From: an uncultured Latescibacterota bacterium
GTDB taxonomy: Bacteria > Latescibacterota > UBA2968
Direction of reading: 5' to 3'
NCBI GenBank assembly: GCA_958295785.1
Contig: OY282377.1
Location: 1,998,394 to 2,062,393, forward strand
Length of the DNA stretch: 64,000 bases
The translations under genes and the position numbers were made by a program. Positions 22,981-30,542 of this stretch are shown here, piece by piece. The notes under the pieces are model-generated. The model searched no databases, was not told the DNA's origin, and was given only the letters and a program-made list of their open reading frames with translations. Within the stretch, counting starts at the first letter, position 1, and each line of letters begins with the position of its first letter.

Positions 22981-23095
22981 GTGCGAGGATGATGTGGAGA
23001 GTGGAGAGTTACCCCCAACCCCGCGGCCCCAGTGGTCGATGGGCAGTCCCCGCCCCCGCGATCCAATCTGTGTGTAACATCAGTTATCTGAGTGT

Positions 23096-23818
23096 CTAAA
23101 TGTATTGATACGCCATCATCGCGGGGTGCAAAAACGCGAAATCCTGGGCGTCCTCATCGGTCTTCCACCTGCCCACGGAATCGGGGCGCACGATGACCTT
23201 GCCCAGCGGGAAGCCGAGAAACTCCTCCAGCCTCGCCTGCGTCTCTTCCCGATAGAGAATCGCATCTTCAAAGCGCACCGTGATACAGTGCTCGGGCGTG
23301 GGCGTGGATTTCATGATTTCGTATTGATACAACCACGAAATTGCCCGCCGCTCGCGTGCGTCCTCTGTTTTGGGATATGGAATGCCAAAATCGCGCAAAT
23401 CATCTGTTTTGTGCCGCCGCAAAATGCAATCGCGCGGATCGCGCACCCAGTGGATGTATTTCGCATCGGGAAACATCCGCACAATCCACGGATAGACCAA
23501 TGTGGTCTCGGGCAACTTCCAGCCGTAGTGTTCCATCCGGTTGTGAGGGGGAAGCACGTCGTGCAGATACGTCTCGACCAAGTGCGAAAACTCGGGATCG
23601 ATATCCATTGTGTGCAACGCCTCAAAATCCCACGACAACCCCCCATTCCACCGCACGTATTTTGCCATCACCCGACACGCATCGTACAGCGCGTCGGGCG
23701 GCATCTTATCCCCAGACGCATTGATCAATCGCCCCATATACACCCCGCTGGCATAGAGCGTATGCGAAATCAACCGCGTGCCCGAATGCCCCCGACCAAT
23801 AACTGTAATTAGCGACAA
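23096..23818 (-). CDS. Sulfotransferase-family protein
   Basis: A 240-residue sulfotransferase-like protein. The N-terminal PAPS-binding loop is VIGRGHSGTRLISHTLYASGVYMG (residues 5-28), and the 3'-phosphate-binding region is IHWVRDPRDCILRRH (about residues 123-137). A later HCITVRFEDAILYREETQARLEEFLGFPLG matches the conserved R-x-E-D segment of these enzymes. It would transfer sulfate from PAPS to a hydroxyl group. It stands alone between repeat-filled gaps; the opposing activity of the sulfatase at 18458 may be coincidental. Confidence 0.75.
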   Translation of the reverse strand: MSLITVIGRGHSGTRLISHTLYASGVYMGRLINASGDKMPPDALYDACRVMAKYVRWNGGLSWDFEALHTMDIDPEFSHLVETYLHDVLPPHNRMEHYGWKLPETTLVYPWIVRMFPDAKYIHWVRDPRDCILRRHKTDDLRDFGIPYPKTEDARERRAISWLYQYEIMKSTPTPEHCITVRFEDAILYREETQARLEEFLGFPLGKVIVRPDSVGRWKTDEDAQDFAFLHPAMMAYQYI

Positions 23819-23895
23819 AGTTCAATCTCCTTTGGGAATCGACGAATCAGCGAATCTGCGGCGCGACTGGCTGACCGCTTGGGGGTTGCGTGTGC

Positions 23896-24018
23896 GGACA
23901 GGCACGGGGGCCTGTCCCTACGGGTGATGGGGACAGAATGGGGCAATGGACTGCGAACTGCTTGGGGGTTGAGGTGAGCACAGAAGCTCGATCCCTTCTG
24001 TTTCTCTCGTTCCCATCT
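23896..24018 (-). repeat. Long dispersed repeat, copy B
   Basis: Reverse complement of the repeat at 9911-10031 with modest divergence. With the short palindrome that follows, it fills most of the gap 23819-24096, which holds no gene. Confidence 0.8.
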
Positions 24019-24027
24019 TATATCTTT

Positions 24028-24054
24028 GGGCGAGCACGGGGGCATCGCCCCTAC
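24028..24054 (+). repeat. Short palindromic repeat (GGGCGAGCAC type)
   Basis: A 27-base palindrome with a perfect GGGCGA/TCGCCC-type arm pair, followed by CTACACACGTTGCTCGCC, which also follows the copy at 36259. Confidence 0.8.
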
Positions 24055-24096
24055 ACACGTTGCTCGCCTTTTGTGTCTAAACTTCCATCTCACCTC

Positions 24097-24918
24097 TCAT
24101 AGCTTCCTTTCTAACTCCTTCTTCACGCGAATTTTATCCGCTGCATCTCCAAAGCCCAAACTGAACCACCCCGCATAGCCCATTGCATTCAGGCGTTTGA
24201 ACAGGGCGTCAAAATCAAGTGTGCCTTCCCCCGGCACCAAGTGTACTTCGCAATCGCCGTTGTTGTCGTTCACGCGCACTTGCCCGATGTTCTCCACGCC
24301 AAACGCATCGAGAAAGCCAGACCAGCCTTCGGGAACGAGATGCCCGTGCGCCACATTGAACGCCCACTTGAAATGATCGGACTGAATCGCGTCGAAAAAC
24401 CACTGCGTTTCCTCGACATTGTGCGGCAAGTAGTGCATCTCGGCGTGTTCGGGTTCCAAATTGTGATTCTCAAAATAGATCGCCACGTCGGTTTGTTCGG
24501 CCCGATGCACCAGCCGCTTCATGCGATCTATCGCAACATCGCGGCGCAAGCCAATATCCCCGAAGTGATAGCCCCCGTGCCCGACGAACCAACCGCATCC
24601 CAATCGAACCGCCAGATCGAAATTGGCGTTCACATAGTCCTCAACCGCTTCGGACAGAATCGGCACGTATTCGGCATTGTTAATCGCAGAAGACGGATGC
24701 ACCCCGATTTGCACCGCGTGTTTCTCGCACAACTTGCGAACGCGCTTGACGCGCACCCGGTCAAACGAGGCCAACTCATTGGGCGGCATATCGGCCTGAA
24801 AGTCGATGTAGTAAAACCCATGCGCCGCGCCCCAAACAATGCCCTCTTCCAGCGGCACGACCTTGTCCATGTTGTATCCGAATCGTTGATCGGGATTTGG
24901 GGATTTGGGGATTTTCAC
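24097..24918 (-). CDS. Sugar phosphate isomerase/epimerase-like TIM barrel
   Basis: A 273-residue xylose-isomerase-like barrel. Visible features: GFYYIDFQADMPPNEL, QIGVHPSSAINNAEYVP, a Glu/Asn metal-site strand DVAIYFENHNLEPEHAEMHY (about residues 145-165), FNVAHGHLVPEGW, VRVNDNNGDCEVHLVPGEGTLDF (about 212-235), and GWFSLGFGD at the end. The GTG at 24918 is preceded by GAGGAGAAG and gives normal length; the frame remains open further upstream but that part overlaps the neighbouring gene and is rejected. It follows the serine hydrolase gene by 16 bases. Confidence 0.75.
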   Translation of the reverse strand: MKIPKSPNPDQRFGYNMDKVVPLEEGIVWGAAHGFYYIDFQADMPPNELASFDRVRVKRVRKLCEKHAVQIGVHPSSAINNAEYVPILSEAVEDYVNANFDLAVRLGCGWFVGHGGYHFGDIGLRRDVAIDRMKRLVHRAEQTDVAIYFENHNLEPEHAEMHYLPHNVEETQWFFDAIQSDHFKWAFNVAHGHLVPEGWSGFLDAFGVENIGQVRVNDNNGDCEVHLVPGEGTLDFDALFKRLNAMGYAGWFSLGFGDAADKIRVKKELERKL

Positions 24919-24934
24919 GCTAAACTTCTCCTCG

Positions 24935-26149
24935 TTATTCCACCACCGCTTGATACACCAGCGTCTTAAATTCAGAGCGGATGCGGTAGTGGTTCGCGGG
25001 CATGAACTGCGTGAGCAACAAGCCGACGAGTTCCTCACGGTAATCGACCCAGAACGCGGTCGTGGCCGCGCCGCCCCAGCGAAATGTGCCCACACTGCCC
25101 GGACTGCCAGACGCGGGCACGTCGAGCAAAACCGCGCCGCCCAATCCAAATCCCTCTCCCGGCAACTCGGACAGGCCCTCGGACAGGCCCAGGGAAATCG
25201 GCATAATCGCGGCGGGCAAGTGGTTCATCGTCATCAATTCCACGGTCTTGCGCCCGAGCAAGCGCGCGCCGCCAAACGCGCCCTTGTCGAGCAAGAGGTG
25301 GCAAAAACGACAGTAATCGGCCGCGGTGGAGACCAAGCCGCTGCCACCGGAAAAGAACTTCTGCGGGCGGGAAAACCTGCTCGTCGCCGGGTCGTCGATC
25401 ACCCGAATCCCCCCGTCTTGCGCCGGGCCGTAATTCGTCGCAAACCGATGCCCTTGGCCCTCGCGCACCCAAAACCCGGTATCCACCATGCCCAGCGGCT
25501 CTAAAATGCGCGTTCTGAAAAACGCGTCGAGAGACATGCCGGAAACGACTTCCACGAAGTGCCCGAGCACATCCGTCGAAACGCTGTACCGCCACGCTTC
25601 ACCCGGTTGATTCACCAGCGGCAGCGTTGCGAGTGTTTGCACCATCTGTTTTGTCGAATGGTCTGGGCGCAAAATTTTCGCCTGATTGTACATCGCATCG
25701 ACTGGCGACGTGCCCAAAAACCCATAGGTCAGCCCAGAGGTGTGGGTCATCAAATGCCGAATCGTGATTGGACGCGCCAAATCCACAGGTGGCACGCCCG
25801 CGCCGGCAAAGCCCTTCACATCTTTCAATTCCGGAATATAATCCGCCACCGGATCGTCGAGTTGAAACAGCCCCTCTTCGTAGAGCATCATCGCCGCCAC
25901 AGTCGCAATCGGCTTGGTCATCGAATAAATCCGAAAAATCGTATCGCGCTGCGTGGGCACTTTTTGGTCTTGCGTGCCAAAACACTCAAAATGCGCCACC
26001 TTGCCCTGCCGACAGACTACCGTTACAATGCTGACCAATTTGCCCTCGTCAACATAGCGCCGCATCGCGTCATCGATGCGGCGCAACCGCACAGCCGACA
26101 ACCCCACATCTTCCGGCGCAACCGTGGGAATACCCGGATCGCTATTCAA
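24935..26149 (-). CDS. Serine hydrolase, beta-lactamase (class C/esterase) family
   Basis: A 404-residue serine beta-lactamase-like hydrolase, probably an esterase or peptidase acting on small substrates. The S-x-x-K motif is S76-M-T-K79 in IFRIYSMTKPIATVAAMMLYEEG; HLMTHTSGLTYGF and the YSVSTDVLGHFVEVVSG segment supply the tyrosine motif; the C-terminal region has GTFRWGGAATTAFWVD in place of HTG. A TTG at 26149 has AAGGAG six bases upstream and is chosen; an ATG at 26203 is possible. No signal peptide with the chosen start. Confidence 0.8.
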   Translation of the reverse strand: MNSDPGIPTVAPEDVGLSAVRLRRIDDAMRRYVDEGKLVSIVTVVCRQGKVAHFECFGTQDQKVPTQRDTIFRIYSMTKPIATVAAMMLYEEGLFQLDDPVADYIPELKDVKGFAGAGVPPVDLARPITIRHLMTHTSGLTYGFLGTSPVDAMYNQAKILRPDHSTKQMVQTLATLPLVNQPGEAWRYSVSTDVLGHFVEVVSGMSLDAFFRTRILEPLGMVDTGFWVREGQGHRFATNYGPAQDGGIRVIDDPATSRFSRPQKFFSGGSGLVSTAADYCRFCHLLLDKGAFGGARLLGRKTVELMTMNHLPAAIMPISLGLSEGLSELPGEGFGLGGAVLLDVPASGSPGSVGTFRWGGAATTAFWVDYREELVGLLLTQFMPANHYRIRSEFKTLVYQAVVE

Positions 26150-26249
26150 AACAAGCTCCTTTCGGTCATCGCGTGAAAAAATCAATTTGGAGTATAACAC
26201 CAATCACCCCATCTGTCCACCAAAACGAACACCTATAAGGAGGAATGAC

Positions 26250-26561
26250 ATGGCATTGAAAAACGACCGATATACTTACCGGGTCACTTGGTCCGAAACC
26301 GACTCGGAATTTTCCAGCCTGAGTTGGTTGGCATCCACGCCTGAAGCCGCGCTCAAAGGCATTCGCAAAGTCGTGGCCGATGTGGTGGTTGATTTGGCGG
26401 CAAATGGCGAATCCATTCCCAAACCGATTGCTGCCAAATTTTATAGTGGGAAATTCGGGGTGCGCGTCCCCCCCGCATTGCACCGGCAGTTGGCACTCGA
26501 AGCTGCAGAGGCGGGCATCAGCCTGAACCGACTTGCCAGCCCAAAATTGGGGAAGTCCTGA
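26250..26561 (+). CDS. HicB-family antitoxin without a toxin partner
   Basis: A 103-residue HicB-type antitoxin: YTYRVTWSETDSEFSSLSWLASTPEAALKGIRKVV at the start and a ribbon-helix-helix-like end (SGKFGVRVPPALHRQLALEAAEAGISLNRL). Compared with my memory of the family, the stretch between WSE and SLSWLA appears about seven residues short. Ribosome site AAGGAGG precedes the ATG. No HicA-like toxin gene is adjacent: upstream is the divergent hydrolase and downstream a terminator and tRNA-Val. Likely an orphan or remnant of a toxin-antitoxin pair. Confidence 0.75.
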   Translation: MALKNDRYTYRVTWSETDSEFSSLSWLASTPEAALKGIRKVVADVVVDLAANGESIPKPIAAKFYSGKFGVRVPPALHRQLALEAAEAGISLNRLASPKLGKS

Positions 26562-26577
26562 GTATCCCACCTTGTAG

Positions 26578-26616
26578 AAACGGCTTGTGCTATGGATTCA
26601 CACAAGCCGTTTTCAT
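26578..26616 (+). terminator. Terminator between the HicB gene and tRNA-Val
   Basis: Stem AAACGGCTTGTG / CACAAGCCGTTT around a short loop, followed by T-rich sequence on the plus strand (and a preceding A run that would serve the minus strand). Confidence 0.8.
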
Positions 26617-26638
26617 TTTCGACATTCGTTTATGAGGG

Positions 26639-26712
26639 TGGGCGATACTGGATTCGAACCAGTGACCTCCTGCTTGTAAGGCAGGCGCTCTAACCATCTG
26701 AGCTAACCGCCC
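26639..26712 (-). tRNA. tRNA-Val (anticodon TAC)
   Basis: On the minus strand the cloverleaf reads GGGCGGT acceptor, TAGCTCAGATGGTTAGAGC D-arm, anticodon stem CCTGC, loop CTTACAA with anticodon TAC, stem GCAGG, then the GGTTCGAATCC T-arm and ATCGCCC closing the acceptor. CCA is not encoded. It lies just downstream of the rplS operon on the same strand. Confidence 0.95.
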
Positions 26713-26722
26713 CTGGAGATTT

Positions 26723-26986
26723 CTATTGCGAATCGGTTGGCGACTCCCCCTTCTTCTCGCCCTTGAGCAAGGCCATGGGGATCAAGACGCAATAACCGAT
26801 CACGAGCAGCAATGGCGCCAGCGTGAGCGACAGAAAGCCATCCACGGGCGGGCGCGACAAAAACACATAGCCCAGCGCGATGACGCCAATCCCCAGCCCA
26901 AAAAGCCTCCAGTTGCGTTTTGAATAGGGCAGGGCGCGCTTTGGGCCGCGGTTGGGTGTTCGGCGTTGGTAGCGGCGCGAAGGCAT
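26723..26986 (-). CDS. Small membrane protein (DUF3098-like)
   Basis: An 87-residue protein: a basic N-terminus ([21 protein letters not shown]) and two transmembrane helices (LFGLGIGVIALGYVFLS and LTLAPLLLVIGYCVLIPMALL), then a charged tail. The APLLLVIGY-IPMAL pattern recalls DUF3098 proteins of Bacteroidetes. The start overlaps the rplS stop (TAATG), so it is translationally coupled to rplS at the end of the ribosomal operon. Function unknown. Confidence 0.65.
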   Translation of the reverse strand: MPSRRYQRRTPNRGPKRALPYSKRNWRLFGLGIGVIALGYVFLSRPPVDGFLSLTLAPLLLVIGYCVLIPMALLKGEKKGESPTDSQ

Positions 26987-27336
26987 TATTTTCTCCGTTC
27001 TGCAATGCGGGCAGCGCGACCGCGCAAACCGCGCATGTAGTAAATTTTCGACCGCCGCACTTTGCCGCGGCGCAACACGTCAATTTGGGCAATGCGCGGC
27101 GTGTGCAGGGGAAAGATGCGCTCGACCCCCACGCCACCCGTGCTGATTTTGCGAACCGTAAATGTCGCGTGAATGCCCGCGCCTTTGCGCTGGATCACCA
27201 CACCCTCAAAAAGCTGAATGCGTTCCTTCTCGCCTTCCACCACGCGCACATGCACGCGCACGGTGTCGCCGGCGCCAAACTCGGGCACATCACTTCGTAG
27301 TTGCGCGTGAGAAACAGATTCCAAAATGGCATCCAT
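26986..27336 (-). CDS. rplS: Ribosomal protein L19
   Basis: A 116-residue L19, which bridges the subunits at the 30S-50S interface. Diagnostic segments: [35 protein letters not shown] and [54 protein letters not shown] at 27336 has AAGGAG upstream. In most bacteria rplS directly follows trmD; here the amplified coiled-coil gene lies between them. Confidence 0.97.
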   Translation of the reverse strand: MDAILESVSHAQLRSDVPEFGAGDTVRVHVRVVEGEKERIQLFEGVVIQRKGAGIHATFTVRKISTGGVGVERIFPLHTPRIAQIDVLRRGKVRRSKIYYMRGLRGRAARIAERRK

Positions 27337-27424
27337 GATTTGCAAACTCCTTAAAAAAGTGAAAAGTAAATAGCGATGAGCCATCGGCTTTCAGCCCCAT
27401 CGCTCCGCCGCTGAACAACGAATG

Positions 27425-28747
27425 TTATTCCCACAACTTCACGACAAGGGAAACCAAGGCCGATATGGCATTGACGCAGGCAATGAAGGTGGTAATCATC
27501 CAACGCCTGTTATTTTTTAGCGAGTCGATATCCGCTTTGAGTTCGGCAAATCGCCTGTTTATATCATCGGCTTGGATAAACGTCGACTGGTCTAATATCC
27601 GCTTATCCGTTTCCTCTGCCTGCGTTTGACGCTCTCGAAGATCGGCTTGGGATCGTCTAAGGGCTTGTTGTTCTTGCTCAATCCGTTGCAATTTGGCGTC
27701 GAGTACCGCTTGCTCTTTTGCGAGTTCTTCAACTGTTGTCGCCATGTTCATTCCTTTCTTTAGGGCTAGGTGCAAGGACAGGCACGAGGGCCTGTCCCTA
27801 CGGGTGATCGGGTTGGGTCTGTGACCGTGGTGTCGGATACGGAGGCAACGGCTGGGCCTGTCCCTTGCCTGCGTTTGACGCTCTCGAAGATCGGCTTGGG
27901 ATCGTCTAAGGGCTTGTTGTTCTTGCTCAATCCGTTGCAATTTGGCGTCGAGTACCGCTTGCTCTTTTGCGAGTTCTTCAACTGTTGTCGCCATGTTCAT
28001 TCCTTTCTTTAGGGCTAGGTACAAGGACAGGCACGAGGGCCTGTCCCTACGGGTGATCGGGTTGGGTCTGTGACCGTGGTGTCGGATACGGAGGCAACGG
28101 CTGGGCCTGTCCCTTGCCTGCGTTTGACGCTCTCGAAGATCGGCTTGGGATCGTCTAAGGGCTTGTTGTTCTTGCTCAATCCGTTGCAATTTGGCGTCGA
28201 GTACCGCTTGCTCTTTTGCGAGTTCTTCAACTGTTGTCGCCATGTTCATTCCTTTCTTTAGGGCTAGGTACAAGGACAGGCACGAGGGCCTGTCCCTACG
28301 GGTGATCGGGTTGGGTCTGTGACCGTGGTGTCGGATACGGAGGCAACGGCTGGGCCTGTCCCTTGCCCGCGTTTGACGCTCTCGAAGATCGGCTTGGGAT
28401 CGTCTAAGGGCTTGTTGTTCTTGCTCAATCCGTTGCAATTTGGCGTCGAGTACCGCTTGCTCTTTTGCGAGTTCTTCAACTGTTGTCGCCATGTTCATTC
28501 CTTTCTTTAGGGCTAAGTGCAAGGACAGGCACGAGGGCCTGTCCCTACGGGTGATCGGGTTGGGTCTGTGACCGTGGTGTCGGATACGGAGGCAACGGCT
28601 GGGCCTGTCCCTTGCCCGCGTTTGACGCTCTCGAAGATCGGCTTGGGATCGTCTAAGGGCTTGTTGTTCTTGCTCAATCCGTTGCAATTTGGCGTCGAGT
28701 ACCGCTTGCTCTTTTGCGAGTTCTTCAACTGTTGTCGCCATGTTCAT
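27425..28747 (-). CDS. Coiled-coil membrane-anchored protein, in-frame tandem amplification
   Basis: As read, a 440-residue protein made of repeated 83-residue units plus a unique end. The original gene is probably the 108-residue form starting at 27751: ATTVEELAKEQAVLDAKLQRIEQEQQALRRSQADLRERQ (coiled coil), a linker, and a C-terminal hydrophobic segment (ITTFIACVNAISALVSLVV). Upstream, four further copies of the coiled-coil half alternate with a translated palindromic repeat (RDRPSRCLRIRHHGHR, then NPITRRDRPSCLSL). Every unit keeps AAAGAAAGG plus ATG, so translation could start at any of five places and yield proteins of 108 to 440 residues. No named family; a related tail-anchored coiled coil is at 16682. 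Confidence 0.6.
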   Translation of the reverse strand: MNMATTVEELAKEQAVLDAKLQRIEQEQQALRRSQADLRERQTRARDRPSRCLRIRHHGHRPNPITRRDRPSCLSLHLALKKGMNMATTVEELAKEQAVLDAKLQRIEQEQQALRRSQADLRERQTRARDRPSRCLRIRHHGHRPNPITRRDRPSCLSLYLALKKGMNMATTVEELAKEQAVLDAKLQRIEQEQQALRRSQADLRERQTQARDRPSRCLRIRHHGHRPNPITRRDRPSCLSLYLALKKGMNMATTVEELAKEQAVLDAKLQRIEQEQQALRRSQADLRERQTQARDRPSRCLRIRHHGHRPNPITRRDRPSCLSLHLALKKGMNMATTVEELAKEQAVLDAKLQRIEQEQQALRRSQADLRERQTQAEETDKRILDQSTFIQADDINRRFAELKADIDSLKNNRRWMITTFIACVNAISALVSLVVKLWE

Positions 28748-28970
28748 TCCTTTCTTTAGGGCTAGGTGCAAGGACAGGCACGGGGGCCTGTCCCTACGGG
28801 TGATCGGGTTGGGTCTGTGACCGTGGTGTCGGATACGGAGGCAACGGCTGGGCCCGTCCCTTGCCCGCGTTTGACGCTCTCGAAGATCGGCTTGGGATCG
28901 TCTAAGGGCTTGTTGTTCTTGCTCAACTGTTGTCCGCCATGTTCATTCCTTTCTTTAGGGCTAGGTGCAA
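27776..28970 (-). repeat. Tandem array: four 249-bp units plus one 199-bp unit
   Basis: The marker GGACAGGCAC recurs at 27776, 28025, 28274, 28523 and 28772 (period exactly 249) and again at 28971 (199 later, a 50-base deletion in the last unit). Each unit holds the coiled-coil coding segment, a ribosome site with ATG, and the GTAGGGACAGGC-type palindrome. Units differ by only a few bases, implying recent amplification or ongoing homogenisation. 249 is divisible by three, so the frame stays open. Confidence 0.95.
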
Positions 28971-29020
28971 GGACAGGCACGGGGGCCTGTCCCTACGATT
29001 GATGGGGTTGGGTGGCCTGA

Positions 29021-29695
29021 CTACTGACTTTCCAAAAGATCGGGCCGTCGCGCGCGCGTGCGCTGTCGGGCATTGTCGCGTCGCCATTGGGCGACCTTTT
29101 CGCGATCCCCGCTCAACAGGGCCTGTGGCACGGTCGCGCCTTCAAACTCTCGCGGGCGCGTGTACCACGCGCAATCCAACAGGCCATTTTGAAACGAATC
29201 TTCGAGCGCGGACTCGGCATCGCCAATGGCGCCGGGAATCAGGCGAATCAGCGCGTCGACCACAACTAGGGCGGGCAATTCGCCGCCGCTGAGCACGTAA
29301 TCGCCTATGGAAATCTCGTCATCGACATAGTGCTCGCGGACGCGCTCATCGATGCCGCGATAGTGCCCGCACAGCAAAATGAGATGATCCGTCAACGACA
29401 GCGCGTTGGCGACGGATTGCGTAAATGGCCGGCCTTGCGGCGTCAGAAAAACGACGTGTCCCCCCGACGGGAGGGCTTTCAGCGCATGTGCGATGGGTTC
29501 GGGCTTAAAGATCATTCCCGCGCCCCCGCCGTAGGGCGAGTCGTCTATTGTTTTGTGCTTATCATCAGCGTAATCCCGAAGGTCGTGCGCGACAACATCG
29601 ACCAATCCCGCGTCAATTGCGCGGCGCGGAATGCTGTATTTCAGCACATCCCGAATCAAATCGGGAAAAATCGTGAGGACATCAATTCGCATCAT
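29021..29695 (-). CDS. trmD: tRNA (guanine-N1-)-methyltransferase
   Basis: A 224-residue SPOUT methyltransferase making m1G37 in tRNAs. Diagnostic parts: RIDVLTIFPDLI at the start, DDSPYGGGAGMIFKPEPI (about residues 51-68), LLCGHYRGIDERV and ISIGDYVLSGGELPALVVVDA (about 108-145), which form the trefoil-knot AdoMet site. Its start is four bases after the rimM stop, so the ffh-rpsP-rimM-trmD genes are one operon. Confidence 0.97.
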   Translation of the reverse strand: MMRIDVLTIFPDLIRDVLKYSIPRRAIDAGLVDVVAHDLRDYADDKHKTIDDSPYGGGAGMIFKPEPIAHALKALPSGGHVVFLTPQGRPFTQSVANALSLTDHLILLCGHYRGIDERVREHYVDDEISIGDYVLSGGELPALVVVDALIRLIPGAIGDAESALEDSFQNGLLDCAWYTRPREFEGATVPQALLSGDREKVAQWRRDNARQRTRARRPDLLESQ

Positions 29696-29698
29696 CGC

Positions 29699-30199
29699 CT
29701 ACAAAAGCCCTTCGATCTCTTGCACCACAATTTTGTCCCGCTCCACGCGGACGAACTCGCGCACCGCGGGGATCAACACATCTTCGCCATTGCGACTCAC
29801 CACATACACATCGTTGGCCGGATACGACAAGACCTCCACCACAGGGCCTATTGCAACACCCGATGCGGTTTCAACCGGTAGCCCTTCGATTTGAAACACG
29901 TAAAACGCATCGTCGGGCAAGGGATGCACAGCATCGCGCGTCACCACAACAAAATGCCCGCGCAACCGACCCACATCTTCGGGCGTGTCAATGCCCTGAA
30001 ATTTGATCGCCGTGCGCGGCCCATAAGCGCGGACATAATCCACGTCCAATGAAGAAGACGCGCCATCCGGGGCTTCAAGGCGCACAGAATCCAAATCGTC
30101 AAACCGCTCGGGAAAATCGGTCAGCGGGAGCAAAAACGCCTCGCCGCGAATGCCTCGGGGCTTCATAATTTTGCCAATAGCGACAAAATCCGGTTGCAA
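29699..30199 (-). CDS. rimM: Ribosome maturation factor RimM
   Basis: A 166-residue 16S rRNA processing factor that binds S19 during 30S head assembly. N-terminal RimM domain: VAIGKIMKPRGIRGEAFLLPLTDFPERF; C-terminal PRC-barrel: PLPDDAFYVFQIEGLPVETASG-IGPVVEVL and DVLIPAVREFVRVERDKIVV. It lies between rpsP and trmD with gaps of a few bases. Confidence 0.95.
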   Translation of the reverse strand: MQPDFVAIGKIMKPRGIRGEAFLLPLTDFPERFDDLDSVRLEAPDGASSSLDVDYVRAYGPRTAIKFQGIDTPEDVGRLRGHFVVVTRDAVHPLPDDAFYVFQIEGLPVETASGVAIGPVVEVLSYPANDVYVVSRNGEDVLIPAVREFVRVERDKIVVQEIEGLL

Positions 30200-30202
30200 A
30201 GC

Positions 30203-30526
30203 TCACTCCTCAGATGGCGTTTCCGTTTCGGCTTCGGCGGGGTCATCGGCGGGTTCTCGCGCGGCCAAACGCGCTTCGTGCGCCTTTTGGAGCAAACCCC
30301 TTTTGCGGAACAAACTGCGTACCGTATCCGAAGGTTGCGCGCCCACGCCCAACCAATACATCACGCGGTCTTCCTTCAACTCGATAATTTGTGGGTTTTT
30401 CGTGGGGTTGTAATGCCCCAAAACCTCGATGAACCGACCGTCGCGCGGCGACGAGACATCGGTTGCCACCACGCGGTAAAACGGTGCTTTTTTCGCGCCC
30501 ATACGGCGCAGGCGAAGTCGAACCAA
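30203..30526 (-). CDS. rpsP: Ribosomal protein S16
   Basis: A 107-residue S16 with the family pattern [38 protein letters not shown] and a [21 protein letters not shown] segment; the C-terminus is an acidic tail ([17 protein letters not shown]). Start is TTG at 30526, preceded by AAAGGAG at good spacing. First small gene after ffh in the operon. Confidence 0.96.
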   Translation of the reverse strand: MVRLRLRRMGAKKAPFYRVVATDVSSPRDGRFIEVLGHYNPTKNPQIIELKEDRVMYWLGVGAQPSDTVRSLFRKRGLLQKAHEARLAAREPADDPAEAETETPSEE

Positions 30527-30542
30527 AGCTCACTCCTTTGTC

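Noticed and set aside
24919-25149. N-terminal extension of the isomerase-like gene at 24097
   Set aside because: It overlaps the serine hydrolase coding region and has no isomerase-like sequence; the GTG at 24918 has a good ribosome site.
27776-28970. Regular repeats as a possible CRISPR array
   Set aside because: Units are 249 bases long and nearly identical over their whole length; there are no short repeats separated by unique spacers and no cas genes.
29021-29695. Plus-strand open frames opposite trmD, rimM and ffh
   Set aside because: All lie opposite unmistakable housekeeping genes and show no motifs.
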